Origin: Shinisaurus crocodilurus
Taxonomy: Eukaryota > Chordata > Lepidosauria > Squamata > Shinisauridae
Reading direction: 5' to 3'
DNA: 64,000 bases
Assembly: GCA_021292165.1 (NCBI GenBank)
Contig: CM037877.1
Span: 124,004,402 to 124,068,401 of the forward strand
The position numbers were made by a program, and so were the translations under genes. Numbering within the stretch: the stretch's first letter is position 1; every line of letters starts with the position of its first letter. The notes below the pieces were generated by a model, which ran no database searches, was not told where the DNA came from, and saw nothing but the letters and a program-made list of their open reading frames with translations. Below are positions 1-10,140 of the stretch, in pieces.

Positions 1-79
1 ATAGTGCCTATAGGAAAATGACGACCCGGGCAACGCCGGGTAAAAAAAAGCTAGTTAAATATAAAACTATCAAGCAAGG

Positions 80-930
80 GACAATCCCTGCTGAGAAAAA
101 ATCAACATGGCTTCCGCAAAGGTAAGTCCCTGTCTCACTAACCTTTTGGAGTTCTTTGAGAGTGTCAATAAACATGTGGACAGGGGTGGTGTGGTAGACA
201 TTGTTTACTTGGACTTCCAAAAGGCTTTGAAAAAGTTCCTCACCAAGACTCCTGAGCTAACTTAGCAGTCATGGAATAAGAGGGGGAGGTCTTCTTCTGG
301 AGCAGTAACTGGTTAAAGAACAGAAAGCAGGGTAGGAATAAATAGTCAGTTCATGAAATAGATAGATGTAAACAGCGGGGTCCCACAAGGATTGGGACCA
401 ATGGTTTTCAACTTGTTCATAAATGATCTGGAGTTAGAAGTGAGTAGTGTGGTCGGGTCGCCAAGTTTGCTGATGACACCAAACTATTCAGGGTTGTTAA
501 AACGAAAAGGTATTGTAAAGAGCTTCGAAAGGATATCTCCAAACTGGGGGGATGGGCATTAAAATGGCAAATGCAATTCAATGTAGATAAGTGCAAACTG
601 ATGCAGTTTGGGACAAAAAATCCTAGCTTCATGTATACGGTGATGGGATCTAAGCTAGCAGTGACAGACCAAGAAAGAGATTTTGGAATCTTGGAGTGTG
701 GGGTCCACTTTATTTCACACTAATCAGACCTCATCCGCACTACTTTTTTGACCAAGAAAGAGATCTTGGAGTTGTGGGTGAACAGACAGATGAAAATGTC
801 GCCCCAGTGTGTGGCTGCTGTGAAAAAGGCAAATTCCATGTTGGGTATAATTTAAAAAAGGAAATAAAAACTGTCAGTATTGTCCTGCTCTTATACAAAT
901 CTATGGTGCAACCACACTTGGAATACTGGA
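80..930 (+). mobile_element. CR1-type LINE, RT region (copy A, 5' part)
   Basis: Remnant of CR1 ORF2. In pieces across frames it reads QHGFRKGKSCLTNLLEFF, then DIVYLDFQKAL (RT motif A), SGVPQG with LFNLFINDLE (motif B), a frameshifted FADDTKL (motif C), then WALKWQMQFNVDKCKLMQFG. Several stops and frameshifts make it non-coding. Around 663-775 the tract GACCAAGAAAGAGAT occurs twice, about 85 bases apart, showing a local duplication. The element is interrupted by an RTE-type insertion and resumes at about 1834. It is the same subfamily as the copy at 5.5-7.5 kb. Confidence 0.85.
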
Positions 931-1783
931 AAATGTCGATCATTTTCTCTATCTTGGCAGCTAACTTTCTGTTACAGCTAACATCGACAGTGAAATCCAG
1001 CATCGTTTGAGCTCTGCAAGTGCTGCGTTTTCTCGAATGAAACATAGAGTGTTCAAGGATCGGGATATTTGTAAGAAGACCAAAACACTGGTTTATGAAG
1101 CCATTGTATTACCAACTTTATTGTATGCCTGCGAAACATGGACTATCTATAAACGTCACTTCCACCTCCTTGAAAGGTTTCATCAACGTTGCCTCCGGAA
1201 AATCCTGCGAATTACTTGGGAAGATAGACGAACAAATGTCAGTGTACTGGAAGAAGCAAAGACTACTAGCATTGGAAAAAATGATCCTTCAACGCCAACT
1301 TCAGTGGACTGGTAATGTTGTTCGAATGCCTGATTGCCGTCTCCCAAAGCAGTTACTTTATTCCCAACTCAAGGATGGAAAGTGGAATATCGGTGGTCAA
1401 TATAAGAGGTTTAAAGATGTTCATAAGGCTAATCTAAAAACATGCAATATAACATCAAAAACTGGGAAGCTCTGGCCCATGAACGATCTAACTGGAGGTT
1501 GGCCTTTCACAAGGGTTCTATGGACTTTGAAGAAGCCCGAGTGCAAGGTGAAAGGGAGAAAGGTGCTAAGCGAAAAGTACGTCAAACGAATCCTTTACAT
1601 GACCATCTTCCATCTGGTAACCTGTGTCCTCACTGTGGGAAGCTGTGTGGATCTAGAATTGGCCTCCACAGTCACTTACATCGCTAGAGTCTACACAATT
1701 TCTTTAGAATTTCCTCCTTTTAAAATCTCCTTTTTGTAAAAAAATTCCTGGAAAACAATCTTACTCGGTCACGAGTGATTGCC

Positions 1784-1828
<45 letters not shown>

Positions 1829-1833
1829 CGACG
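930..1833 (+). mobile_element. RTE-type LINE 3' end with C2H2-like finger and (GAT)n tail
   Basis: 5'-truncated non-LTR element inserted in the CR1 copy. Across two frames it encodes the end of an RT/thumb region: SAFSRMKHRVFKDRDI, LVYEAIVLPTLLYACETW, WEDRRTNVSVLEEA, RQLQWTGNVVRMPD. It ends with a C2H2-like finger (CPHCGKLCGSRIGLHSHLHR) just before the stop at about 1685. The YACETW and QLQWTGxVxRM motifs, and the microsatellite tail in place of poly-A, are typical of RTE-clade LINEs. Reading-frame changes at about 1280 and 1440 disable it. The CR1 sequence reads ...AATACTG before the insert and ACTGTGTACAG after it, so a 4-base ACTG target duplication is possible. Confidence 0.8.
1782..1833 (+). 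repeat. (GAT)n microsatellite, RTE tail
   Basis: About 15 TGA/GAT units, degenerating to GACGACG. It forms the 3' terminus of the RTE-type insertion. Confidence 0.95.
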
Positions 1834-2400
1834 ACTGTGTACAGTTCTTGTGACTGCACCTAAAAAAGGATATTGTAGAGTTGGAAAAAGTGCAGAAAAG
1901 AACAACCAAAATGATCAAGGGGCTGGAGCAACTCCCTTATAGAAAAGTTACAATTTAGCTTAGAAAAAAGCAAGTGTGGGGAGACATGACAGAGGTGCAC
2001 AAATTTATTCATGGTGTGGGAAAAATATAATACTAGAACCTGGGGTCCTCCCATGAACCCCTGAATGGTGGAAGATTCATAGGTAGACTACTACATTTGC
2101 TACCACTAACTTGGATGTTTTTAAAGTTGGTGGCAGTGAATTTGATAGACGGGGATAAAACAAATTCATGGAGGATAAGGCTGTCAATGGCTACTAGTCC
2201 TGATGGCTGTATACTATCTCTGTTGGAGGCAGTGTGCCTCTGTATGCCAGTTGCTGGGGAACACGAGCAGCAAGGTGCTATTACACTGATGTCCTACTTG
2301 TTGGCTTGCCACAGGCCAATGGTTGACCCCTGTGGGAACAGAATCATGGACTAGATGGACCTTTGGTCTGATCCAGCAGGGCTCTTTGTATCTCCTTAGG
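1834..2400 (+). mobile_element. CR1-type LINE, 3' part (copy A)
   Basis: Continuation of the CR1 after the RTE insertion: GTGTACAGTTCTTGTGACTG, GAGTTGGAAAAAGTGCAG, then a 3' UTR containing ACAAATTCATGGAGGATAAG, CTGATGGCTGTATACTA and GGTCTGATCCAGCAGGGCTC. The same 3' UTR blocks occur at 7214-7485, confirming the family. No open frame remains. Confidence 0.8.
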
Positions 2401-3375
2401 AGTGTATGTGCTGTTGTTGATGTCAAATGATTGGCTTCAGGATTAGTCAATGGGTGGGTGTGGAAGACACTTTAAGCCCAAAGTGGCTCTATAGCCACAT
2501 TGGGCTTAAGTTGCCTGGGGCCTCTGCTGTGCCCAGCTAATGATCAGGGACAGCAGGGGTCTGACTGGAGGTACCGCCTCTCCCCTCTTCCCCCTCAGTC
2601 CTCCCACCAGTATCCCAGGGGACACCACACAGGACACTGAGAGGATCAGAGTGGGGATGACAACTGCTGAAAAGTGCCCAATCAGCACTTTCAGCTGCTG
2701 CCATTGGCTCCCCTCTCTGCGCGTTGCCAAGCGGCAGCACCAAGCAAAGGGAAGCCCCAAACTGCCCTGCACTGGGCTTCCTCTCAGTGCCAGGTGGGTC
2801 GGACCTCTACTCTTGCTGTGCATGGGCCTCTGCTCCCAGGTAGACAGAGGGGGAAGTGCCGCCCCCTGCTTGTTGTGACACCCTTGGGGGGAATGCAGGA
2901 TCCAGGTGCTTGGCCTCACTTCTTCTCGTGGAAGCAAGGCCTGGATCCCGCCTGCCACCACTGCTGACAGGGATCATTGCTCCCCCTCCCAACCCAACTG
3001 GTGAGTGACGCTAGTCAGCAGTGGCAGCGGGTGGGATCCAGGCACTCGGACTTGCTTCCCCGAGAAGAAGCAAGTCCCCCCCCACCCTCACTTGGTGTGG
3101 CACCGGGTTGGGAGGGGGAGCAAGACTCCTTGTCAGCACCGCGCACATGGCGCTGACAGGGAGATTCGCTCCCCCTCCCTCTCCCTCCCCGACTAGTGTC
3201 TCTCACTAGTCAGGTGTGTGTGTGTGGGGGGGGGTGTTTGGCGGCGGCAGCAGGAAGCGAGGCTGGACAGTTGGTTCGCAGTGGCAGGAGCCAGCCAACT
3301 GGCTGAGCTTCCTTGAGAAGAAGCGAGACCAGGCAGCTGGTTCCCCCACCACGCGCCGCCACCCCAAGAGCCCCA
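2400..3375. other. GC-rich inverted-repeat block, unassigned
   Basis: No gene recognised. It holds a hairpin at about 2470-2515 (arms AAGCCCAAAGTGGCT and AGCCACATTGGGCTT). Several diverged direct and inverted copies of blocks with GGATCC, CTTGCTTC and GAGAAGAAGC lie at 2890-2950, 3030-3080 and 3300-3330. This pattern suggests collapsed foldback DNA elements. Open frames on both strands overlap each other and resemble no protein I know. Confidence 0.5.
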
Positions 3376-3627
3376 AGAGCCAGTGTGGTGCAGTGGTGAG
3401 AGTGTTGGACTGGGACTTGGGAGATCCGGGTTCTAGTCCCCACTCGGCCATGAAACTCACTGAGTGACTTTGGGCCAGTCACTGACTCTCAGCCTAACCT
3501 ACCTCACAGAGTTGTTGTGAGGATAAAATGGAGAGGAGGAGGCGGATTATGTAAGCCGCCTTGGGTTCCTTGCAGGAAAAAAGGTGGGGTATAAATATAA
3601 TAAATAAATAAATAAAAATAAAAATAG
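3376..3627 (+). mobile_element. tRNA-derived SINE, near full length
   Basis: Starts AGAGCCAGTGTGGTGCAGTG (pol III A-box region), has a B box GGTTCTAGTCC, then the body CTGACTCTCAGCCTAACCTA and ATGTAAGCCGCCTTGGGTTC, and ends in (AATA)n. This is the most frequent SINE here (also at 8.4, 21.0, 24.0, 26.1 and 37.1 kb). Layout and tail look like squamate tRNA SINEs. The head is too diverged to be a tRNA gene. Confidence 0.92.
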
Positions 3628-3866
3628 CTGGTGTTTGTTACAATATGATATCAATAGAGAGAAATATATATTCTTTACTTGTGCTGAAAGGCCGCCCTCC
3701 TGAAGGCTCCTCCTCCCTCAACTGCCACCAGCAGCAGCCATTCCAGCAGGCTGCGCAGAGGGAGAAGAGAGGGAGCGCAGGGCCATTCCACCAGCCCTGC
3801 CAGAAGCATTAATTAATATTCCCCCTTCTTCCCTCCCCATTCCTTTTTCCTTGTGTGTCGTGTCTT
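3628..3866. other. Unassigned GC-rich stretch
   Basis: CTCC-rich sequence between the SINE tail and an L2-like 3' end. It may be an unrecognised upstream part of that LINE. No coding signal. Confidence 0.3.
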
Positions 3867-3975
3867 TTTAGATTGTAAACCTGCGGGCAGGGACTGTCTT
3901 GTTAATTGCTGTGAACCGTTAATTGCAGAGAGCTTCAGCTATTGAGCGGTATAAAAATGAAATAAATAAATAAAA
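3867..3975 (+). mobile_element. L2-type LINE 3' end
   Basis: Contains GATTGTAAACCTGCGGGCAG followed by GACTGTCTTG, then TTCAGCTATTGAGCGGTATA and an (AAATA)n tail. This is the classic L2-like 3' UTR layout. The 5' part is missing. Confidence 0.65.
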
Positions 3976-4680
3976 TAGGAGACTATTGGGTTAGGCTTTC
4001 AACTTTAATCTGTACTATAAAAGAGACACCTGTATGAGAAAGAAGTGGAAGCATTCCTCCTCAAGGACGGGGCGCTGCTCCCTCTCCATTGTGTCAGCAC
4101 CTGTTAGCTTGTGTATCGCATTGCAGAGGGCAAAGTGGTAGGTCACTGCTGAAGGAAACAACAAATGAGACTGACAGGGCTACAAAATAAGTCGTCAGTC
4201 CTTAACTGTTACTACACTGCCTCCTTGAAAGAGACTACGAACTTGGGGCTAGCTAGACTTGCACTCCTAAATTGTTGACAGTTCAAATAAGGCTTCTTCC
4301 CTGGAGCCTGAGATCTGCACTATCTGGCTGCAGACAGAAGAGATGACAAGAGCGCAAAGCAGGTATGTGCACCCAGGGAAAAGCTCAACAAAATTCGAGG
4401 CCAAACAAGACATGGCAATATTCATGTGATTTGGCCTTCCATGTTGTTGTTGTCATTTGAAATAGCAGGCATGGTGGAGCAGGGCTGGATTGGGTCTGTG
4501 GCAAGGAAGATGAGGGGGGCGCTACAGTCCTGATTATAATTAGGGCCCCTCCTACCTGTTATTTATAATAGGGGAAAGTTCCCATTTGCTGCAGAGGGAG
4601 TTTTCCTCCCATTACAAATAGAAGGGCCCCCAATTCCAGTCATAACCATAGTAGGGCAAAGGATTAAAGCCCCCTTCTCC
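3976..4680. other. Unassigned, apparently unique sequence
   Basis: No repeat, RNA gene or coding similarity recognised. Confidence 0.4.
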
Positions 4681-4682
4681 CC

Positions 4683-4694
4683 ATGGTCATGATA

Positions 4695-4747
<53 letters not shown>
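4683..4747 (+). repeat. (GAT)n microsatellite
   Basis: Near-pure ATG/GAT repeat of about 60 bp directly abutting the antisense L2 fragment. It probably served as that fragment's 3' tail. Confidence 0.95.
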
Positions 4748-5222
4748 AGCCCTATGTACAGCGCATTGCAGAAGTCAAGCCTCGAAGTTACCAGCACGTG
4801 CACTACCATCTTTAGGTCTTCCAACTCTAGGAAGGGGCGCAGCTGGCATATCAGCCGAAGCTGATAGTAGGCACTCCTAGCCGTCACATCTATCTGAGCT
4901 GTCATTTGAAGCGACAGGTCCAGAAGCACCCCCAGGCTGCGAACACAGTCTTTCAGGGGGAGTGTAACCCCATCCAGAACTGGTTGATACACCTCCAAAC
5001 CCAGGTTGTGGCCTTTGACAGCAAGCACCTCCGTTTTGTCTGGATTCAGCTTCAGTTTGTTTTTCCTCATCCAGCCTATTACCGCCTCCAAGCATTCATT
5101 CAGAGGAGAGACACTATCCTTAGCTGACGCTGTTACCGAAGGCATAGAGAAATATATTTGGGTGTCATCAGCATACTGATAACACCCCACCCCATGATCC
5201 AGCTTGGGCCCTGCCACACCTA
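4748..5222 (-). pseudogene. L2-clade LINE RT fragment (antisense)
   Basis: The minus strand reads [16 protein letters not shown] (RT motif C, ADD), then AVIGWMRKNKLKLNPDKTEV, VRSLGVLLDLSLQMTAQID, ARSAYYQLRLICQLRPFLE and VTSRLDFCNALYIGL, and then runs straight into the GAT microsatellite. The order and wording are those of L2-clade RT. The N-terminal RT motifs and the usual C-terminal NAAARLL...LHWLP region are absent, so it is truncated at both ends. Confidence 0.85.
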
Positions 5223-5335
5223 GATGAAGGCTCCAAGTTCAGCCTGCTACTGCTCCCTGCTGCAAAAGAGGGATATTTGATCATGTTTGAAAACAAAAAG
5301 AGATAATAAAGAATTTCAAAATGATGGAGGCATTT

Positions 5336-5501
5336 GGCTTAAGCTGGCTCAGCTTGTCTGAGCGTGGAAAGCTAAGCAGGGTCAAGCCTGGTTGTTACTT
5401 GGATGGGAGACCCCTCCTCTAGTTTCCTGCATTGAGCAGGGGGTTGGACTCGATAGCTTTGTAGACTCCTTCCAACTCTATGATCTATGAATCTATGAAT
5501 C
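5336..5501 (+). mobile_element. 5S-rRNA-headed SINE with CR1-like 3' tail, copy 1
   Basis: The head is 5S rRNA-like: GGAAAGCTAAGCAGGGTC matches the 5S internal A box region, GCCTGGTTGTTACTTGG the intermediate element, and TTACTTGGATGGGAGACC the C box. After about 75 bases of 5S-like sequence it joins GCAGGGGGTTGGACTCGAT, CCTTCCAACTCTATGAT and CTATGAATC repeats, which is the 3' tail shared with CR1 elements here (compare 32,184-32,268). About 45 bases of the 5' 5S region are condensed. Box A and the core of box C are retained. Not a functional 5S gene. Other copies lie at 43,985, 46,801 and 57,994. Confidence 0.88.
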
Positions 5502-6098
5502 TCTCCAGACTAGGAGAATGGGCATTAAAATGGCAAATGCAGTTCAATGGAAGCAAGTGTAAAAATCCCAATTTCACATATGCGCTTATGGGATCCAAGG
5601 TAGTGGTGACTAACCAACAAAGAGATGTTGGAGTTGTGGTGGACATCTTGATGAAAATGTCAACCCAGTGTGCAGCTGCTGTGAAAAAGGCAAATTTCAT
5701 GTTAGGAATAATTAGGAAAGGAATTGAAAATGAAACAGCTAATATTGTAATGCCCTTATACAAATACATTGTGAGAACACACTTGAAATACTGTGTACAA
5801 GTTCTGGTCACCATAGCTAAAAAAAAGTATATTCTATAGTTGGAAAAGGTACAGGAAAAAGTGACCAAAATGATCAAGATGCTGGAGCTTCTTATGAGGA
5901 AAGAAAAAAAGGAGAGTAAGGGGAGATATGACAGAGGTGTTCAAAATCATGCATGGTGTGGAGATACTAGATAGGAGGACTTTTTTTTTTTGTCCCTCTC
6001 CCATAATATTAGAAGCTGGGGCCCTCCCAAGAAGCTGAATCATGGACGATGCAGGACAGATAAAAGGAAGTACTTCACACAGCTCATAGTTAAACTAT
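5502..6098 (+). pseudogene. CR1-type LINE ORF2 fragment (copy A2, left part)
   Basis: Reads RLGEWALKWQMQFNGSKC, GSKVVVTNQQRDVGVVVD, CAAAVKKANFMLGIIRKGI and MPLYKYIVRTHLKYCVQV, which is the region after RT motif C in CR1. A stop follows at about 5840. The element continues to the hAT insertion and resumes at 7214. The RT core is missing, so it is a 5'-truncated copy. Confidence 0.85.
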
Positions 6099-7213
6099 GG
6101 AATTTGCAGGGATGGGGACTCGGACTCGGGGACTCGACTCGTGAGTTGGACTGAGTCCCCCCTCTGACTCGAGTCCCACTCGAGTCCCAATAATTTATGT
6201 GGGACTCGAGACTCGACTCGGGACTCGAGCCCAAGGACTCCGCCACCGCTGCCGCCCTCACCTCCACCGCCGCCACCGCCCTCACCGCTGCTGCCGCCGC
6301 CGCCTCCACCATCGACCTCGCCACCGCCTCACGCCGCGATCGCATGCCGCTGTCGCCCACAGCACGCCGCGTCACGCCGCCAGCGCCGTCACTCTGTTTT
6401 TGGCGGGAGGAACCACAGCAACCGCTCCAAAAACAGAGCGATGGCGCTGGCGGCGTGACGCGGCGTGCTGTGTGTGACGGCGGCATGCGATGGCGGCGTG
6501 TGATGGCGGTATGAGGCGGAGGCGATGGTGGTGGCGGCGAGGTCGATGGCGGAGGCGGCGATGGTAGCAGTGGCGGTGGCAGAGGTGAGGTTGGCGGCGG
6601 CGGAGGTGAGGGTGGCGGCGGCGGCAGAGGTGAGGTGAGGGCGACGGAGGTGAGGTGAGGGGCGGCAGAGGTGAGGGCGGCGGAGGTGGAGGTGAGGGCG
6701 GCGGCGGCGGCGGTGGAGGTGAGGGCGGCGGCGGTGGAGGTGAGGGCGGCGGTGGTGGAGGTGAGGGCAGCAGCGGTGAGGTGAGGGTGGCAGCGGCGCT
6801 GTGCGGGCGGTGGCGAGGTGGGGCATCGAGGCGGCAGCGACTCGAGCAGCACGGAGAATGCTCCGCGCCGCTCAGAAGAGAGAGTTTGGGCCGCTCCGCC
6901 ACAGAGAACTACGAGCCCAGGGAGGGCTCGTAATCCATCCCTACCCGGCGGCGGCAGGAGCAGCGACGAGGGAAGGACAGTGAGTGGCGGCGGAGGCGGC
7001 AGCGGCCCATGGAGGGTCTCCGCGGGAGGAAGGGCAGCTCTTCTTCCTCTCACGGAGACCCTCCCGCTCCCTCCATGGGCCGCCGCTTTGGGAGTGACTC
7101 GGGACTCGAGTCACCATTTTGGACCTCGGACTCGAGACTCGACTCGAGAGTTGGGTCCAAAGACTCGGGACTCGACTCGGGACCAAGGACTCTTCAACAT
7201 CCCTGGGAATTTG
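6099..7213. mobile_element. hAT-type non-autonomous element (1,099 bp, 8-bp TSD)
   Basis: The element spans 6107-7205, starts CAGGGATG and ends CATCCCTG. It is flanked by perfect 8-bp duplications GGAATTTG (6099-6106 and 7206-7213), and the CR1 sequence rejoins cleanly across it. Both ends are built of ACTCG-rich subrepeats. The middle is very GC-rich. It contains a 41-bp-arm hairpin (6363-6403 with 6427-6467, two mismatches) and a long GGN/GGC trinucleotide tract at 6520-6790. Long open frames on both strands (up to 337 codons, rich in Pro, His, Ser or Gly) come from this composition and are not credible genes. No transposase. Confidence 0.9.
6520..6790 (+). repeat. GC-rich GGN trinucleotide tract
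   Basis: Irregular GGCGGNGAGGTGAGG-type repeats inside the hAT element. Mostly purine-rich on the plus strand, so slippage or G-quadruplex structure is plausible. Confidence 0.8.
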
Positions 7214-7485
7214 TAGTGATGGCCACCAATTCTGATGGCTTTAAAGGGGAATTAGACAAATTCATGGAGGATAAGGGTACTAGTCCTGATGGCTATATAC
7301 TACATCCAGTATAAGAGGCAGTATGCCTCTGTATAGCAGTTGCTGGGGAACATGAGTGGGATGGTGCTGTTGCACTCATGCCCTACTTGTGGATTTCCTG
7401 TGGGCAGCTGGTTGGCCACTGTGTCAACAGAATGCAGGACTAAATGGATCCTTGCTCTGATCCAACATGGCTCTTCTTATGTACT
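7214..7485 (+). mobile_element. CR1-type LINE 3' UTR (copy A2, right part)
   Basis: Continues the interrupted CR1: ACAAATTCATGGAGGATAAG, TCCTGATGGCTATATACTAC, CAGTTGCTGGGGAACATGAG, GCTCTGATCCAACATGGCTC. Parallel to 2100-2400. Confidence 0.82.
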
Positions 7486-7626
7486 TATTTTCTTGCTCCT
7501 GCAATTATAGCTATGCTGTTTTAATACGTTGTTTTATTTTAGATATTTTACATTTGTTCTTACTTGTTTATTAGCCTCCTGAGTAGCATTTGTCTGAAGG
7601 GTGGGATAAAAAATTAATAAATAAAA
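7486..7626 (+). mobile_element. Probable LINE 3' end
   Basis: AT-rich stretch ending GAAGGGTGGGATAAAAAATT and (AATA)n, as in L2/CR1-like 3' termini. No coding part. Confidence 0.4.
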
Positions 7627-8145
7627 TGAAAATTGGACATCCCAGGTAAGATAGAATCCACTCTGAGTACTGGGTGGTAGAAAGGTAGCATGAAACAGAG
7701 GCTACCCCCTCTGTCCCAAGCTGTTAATCTATTTTAGGCCTCTTAAGGAGAAACATAAATATACATACCTGCTATGTGATCACAGATGCCCAGTTTACCT
7801 CTTCTAAACCCAAGTCTCTGGGTAAGCAGTGTCCATCTTTAGTTGACAGTTACAATTAATCATAAGTAACAGTAAAATGACACCCATCAAAATTATCTTG
7901 CAAGGACTCTGTGAATAAAATGAAAAGAAAATAAGAGACTGCCCATCTGGCAAAATGTTATTTTCTGGCCACGTCAGCTGATAACCAACTATCATGCACA
8001 GTTATATTTGATCCATACTGGGCACAGAATAGAAGCCGCCACCACTGCCACAACAGAACCCACTGTGTGTAGGAACAAAGACATACTTGAATCACTGGCT
8101 GGGTCCAGGCTATGGCCCCACAATGCCCTGAGGACCAGACCTAAT
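7627..8145. other. Unassigned sequence
   Basis: Nothing recognised. Confidence 0.4.
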
Positions 8146-8250
8146 ATTTTTTATTTATTTATTTTATGTATTTATGTATTTGTTTATTATATTTAAATCC
8201 TACCTTTCCACCAAAACTAGTGCTCAAGGCAGCTAACAATAATAAAACTG
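8146..8250 (-). mobile_element. LINE/SINE 3' tail (antisense)
   Basis: The minus strand reads GCTGCCTTGAGCACTAG, GGTAGGATTTAAATATAATA and then TTTA-type repeats: a generic LINE or SINE 3' end with AT-rich tail. The family is not determined. Confidence 0.4.
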
Positions 8251-8403
8251 AGATCAATTAAAGTTAAAACATAACATAAAAACAGATGAATTAAAAATAC
8301 AATAATAGAAGAAATAGCTCCCAAACCAATAAACCCCCCTTCTGCAGCAGACCAACTTACATGCCAAACACCTGTCTGAATACAAATATCTTTGCCTACA
8401 AGT

Positions 8404-8603
8404 GTAAGAGCCAGTGTGGTGTAGTGGCTATTCTCAGTCATGAAGCTCACTGGGCAACTTTGGACCAGTCATTGACACTCAGCCTAACCTACCTGAGATG
8501 TTGTTGTGAGGATAAAACGGAGAGGAGGAGGATCATGTGGTCTGCCCTGGGTTCCCTGCAAGAGGGAAAAGGCAGGATATAAATGTAACAATAAATAAAT
8601 ACC
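8404..8603 (+). mobile_element. tRNA-derived SINE, internally deleted
   Basis: Starts AAGAGCCAGTGTGGTGTAGT and ends ATAAATGTAACAATAAATAA. Relative to the 3.4-kb copy about 45 bases covering the B box are deleted between GTGGCTA and CAGTCATGAAGCTC, so this copy should be transcriptionally dead. Confidence 0.88.
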
Positions 8604-10140
8604 AGGAGAAAAACAACAGAGAGGGAGCCAACCTAGTCTCTTGCAGGGAGTTCCATAACCTGGGAGCTGCCACCAGTATGGCCCTCTCCAAACATGTGGT
8701 CACCAAGAAGGCCTCCCCTCTAAACATGTCTCTGATGGTGGTGAGACAAAGAGAAGGGACACCCCCAAAGGTGTTAAAACCCAGGCAGGCTCATATGGGA
8801 AATTGCAGTCTTTCAGATGACTTGGTCCCAAGTCATATAGGGCTTTATAGATTGTAACAAGCACATTGAATTGTGCCCAGAAATAGATCAGTAGCTGGTG
8901 AAGCTGTTGTAACAAGGTAGTCATTGTAACTCTGTAACAAGGGATTTCCTTATAATTGGCCCCAGTCAACAGTCTGGCTGCAGCATTCTGAACCAGCTGG
9001 TGTTTCTGAGCATGCAGCCCATTACAGTGGTTCAAACGGGATGTACCTAAAGCATGGATGTGTCACTGTGATCCAATAGACATCTCCAGGAATGGGCACA
9101 GTTGGTGCACTGGCCTCAGCTGTGCAAATGCACTCCTAGTCACCTCTGAAACTTGGACATCCAGGTTCAGCACTGAGTCCAGGAGTACCCCCTGACCATG
9201 AACCAGAGTCTTCAAGGAGAGCATGATCCCATCCGGCACAGATTGAATCCCTGTTCCCTGATCTGCCTTTCAACTAACCAGCACACTTCTGTCTTGTCTG
9301 GATTAAGCTTCAATTTGTTCGCCCTACTTCACTCCATTACCAGGCACTGATTTAGAATAAAAACAGCTTTCTTGGATTTAGATGGAAAGAAGAGATGGGG
9401 TTGGGCATCATCAGCATACTGGTGGCACTGAACCCCCAAAATCCAGACAACTACTCTCTCAGTGGTTTCATGTATATTTTTAAATAGCATAGGAAACTAG
9501 ATGGAACTCTGAGGGACACCAGAGGCCAACAGCCAGGGCGTCGAACAGGAGTCCCCCAGCACCACCTCCAAGTCCCATCACAAGAGAGATGCCTCAGAGG
9601 GATGCCATAGTCAACGGTATTGAAAGCTGCCAAGTGGTGCAGCAGAATCAACTCCCTTTGTCCACTTCCCAATGTAGATCGTCCACCAAAGGTACTAAAG
9701 CAGTCTCTGTCCCATAACCAGGCACTTGAAGTCAGATTGAAATGGATCTAGATAATCTGCCTCATCCAGAAATCCCTGGAGCTGAGACCACCACACCTTG
9801 CCCAAGGATGAAATATTGAAAACTGACCAGAAATTATCCAATACAGTCATTTCAGGGATGGTTTTTCAAATGTATGTATGTATGTATATATCTCTCCCCA
9901 AAGGTATAACCACTGCCTCTATTAGACAAGATGGAATCACACCTAGTGATAAAGAAGCATTCCTCATCACCCTTTCCCACTCATCCAGTCCTCCTGTCTC
10001 CCCGGGCTGCTTTTCATATAAGTCTTCACTCCGTCTGCCACACTAACTCCCTCCCCACGACAATGCCGCACTGTGATATTGACCAAGAGATGTGACAGTA
10101 GAAGCTGGACCTCCAGAAAGGGTTCTGTGATAAGGCAGTG
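8604..10140 (-). mobile_element. L2-clade LINE (antisense, degraded)
   Basis: From 3' to 5' on the minus strand: ILVAAPRLWNSLQE near the C-terminus; LVQNAAARLLTGANYKEIP; the LGVLL-like and KLKLNPDKTEVL-like segments, decayed; a degraded YADD motif around 9405-9425; and LILLHHLAAFNTVDYGIPL (RT motif A region). Every frame is broken. The match follows the better preserved L2 copies at 33.4 and 54.7 kb segment by segment. The upstream limit is vague. Confidence 0.75.

Noticed and set aside
1720..1905. Poly-histidine open frame
   Set aside because: Translation of the GAT microsatellite.
2506..3482. Many short open frames around 2.5-3.5 kb
   Set aside because: GC-rich inverted-repeat DNA. No domain, and frames exist on both strands at once.
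6040..7216. Long overlapping open frames on both strands (up to 337 codons)
   Set aside because: They lie wholly within the GC-rich hAT element, are Pro/His/Ser/Gly-biased by trinucleotide repeats, and coexist in several frames.
7804..7995. Short minus-strand frame as a small gene
   Set aside because: 63 codons, no domain, no supporting context.
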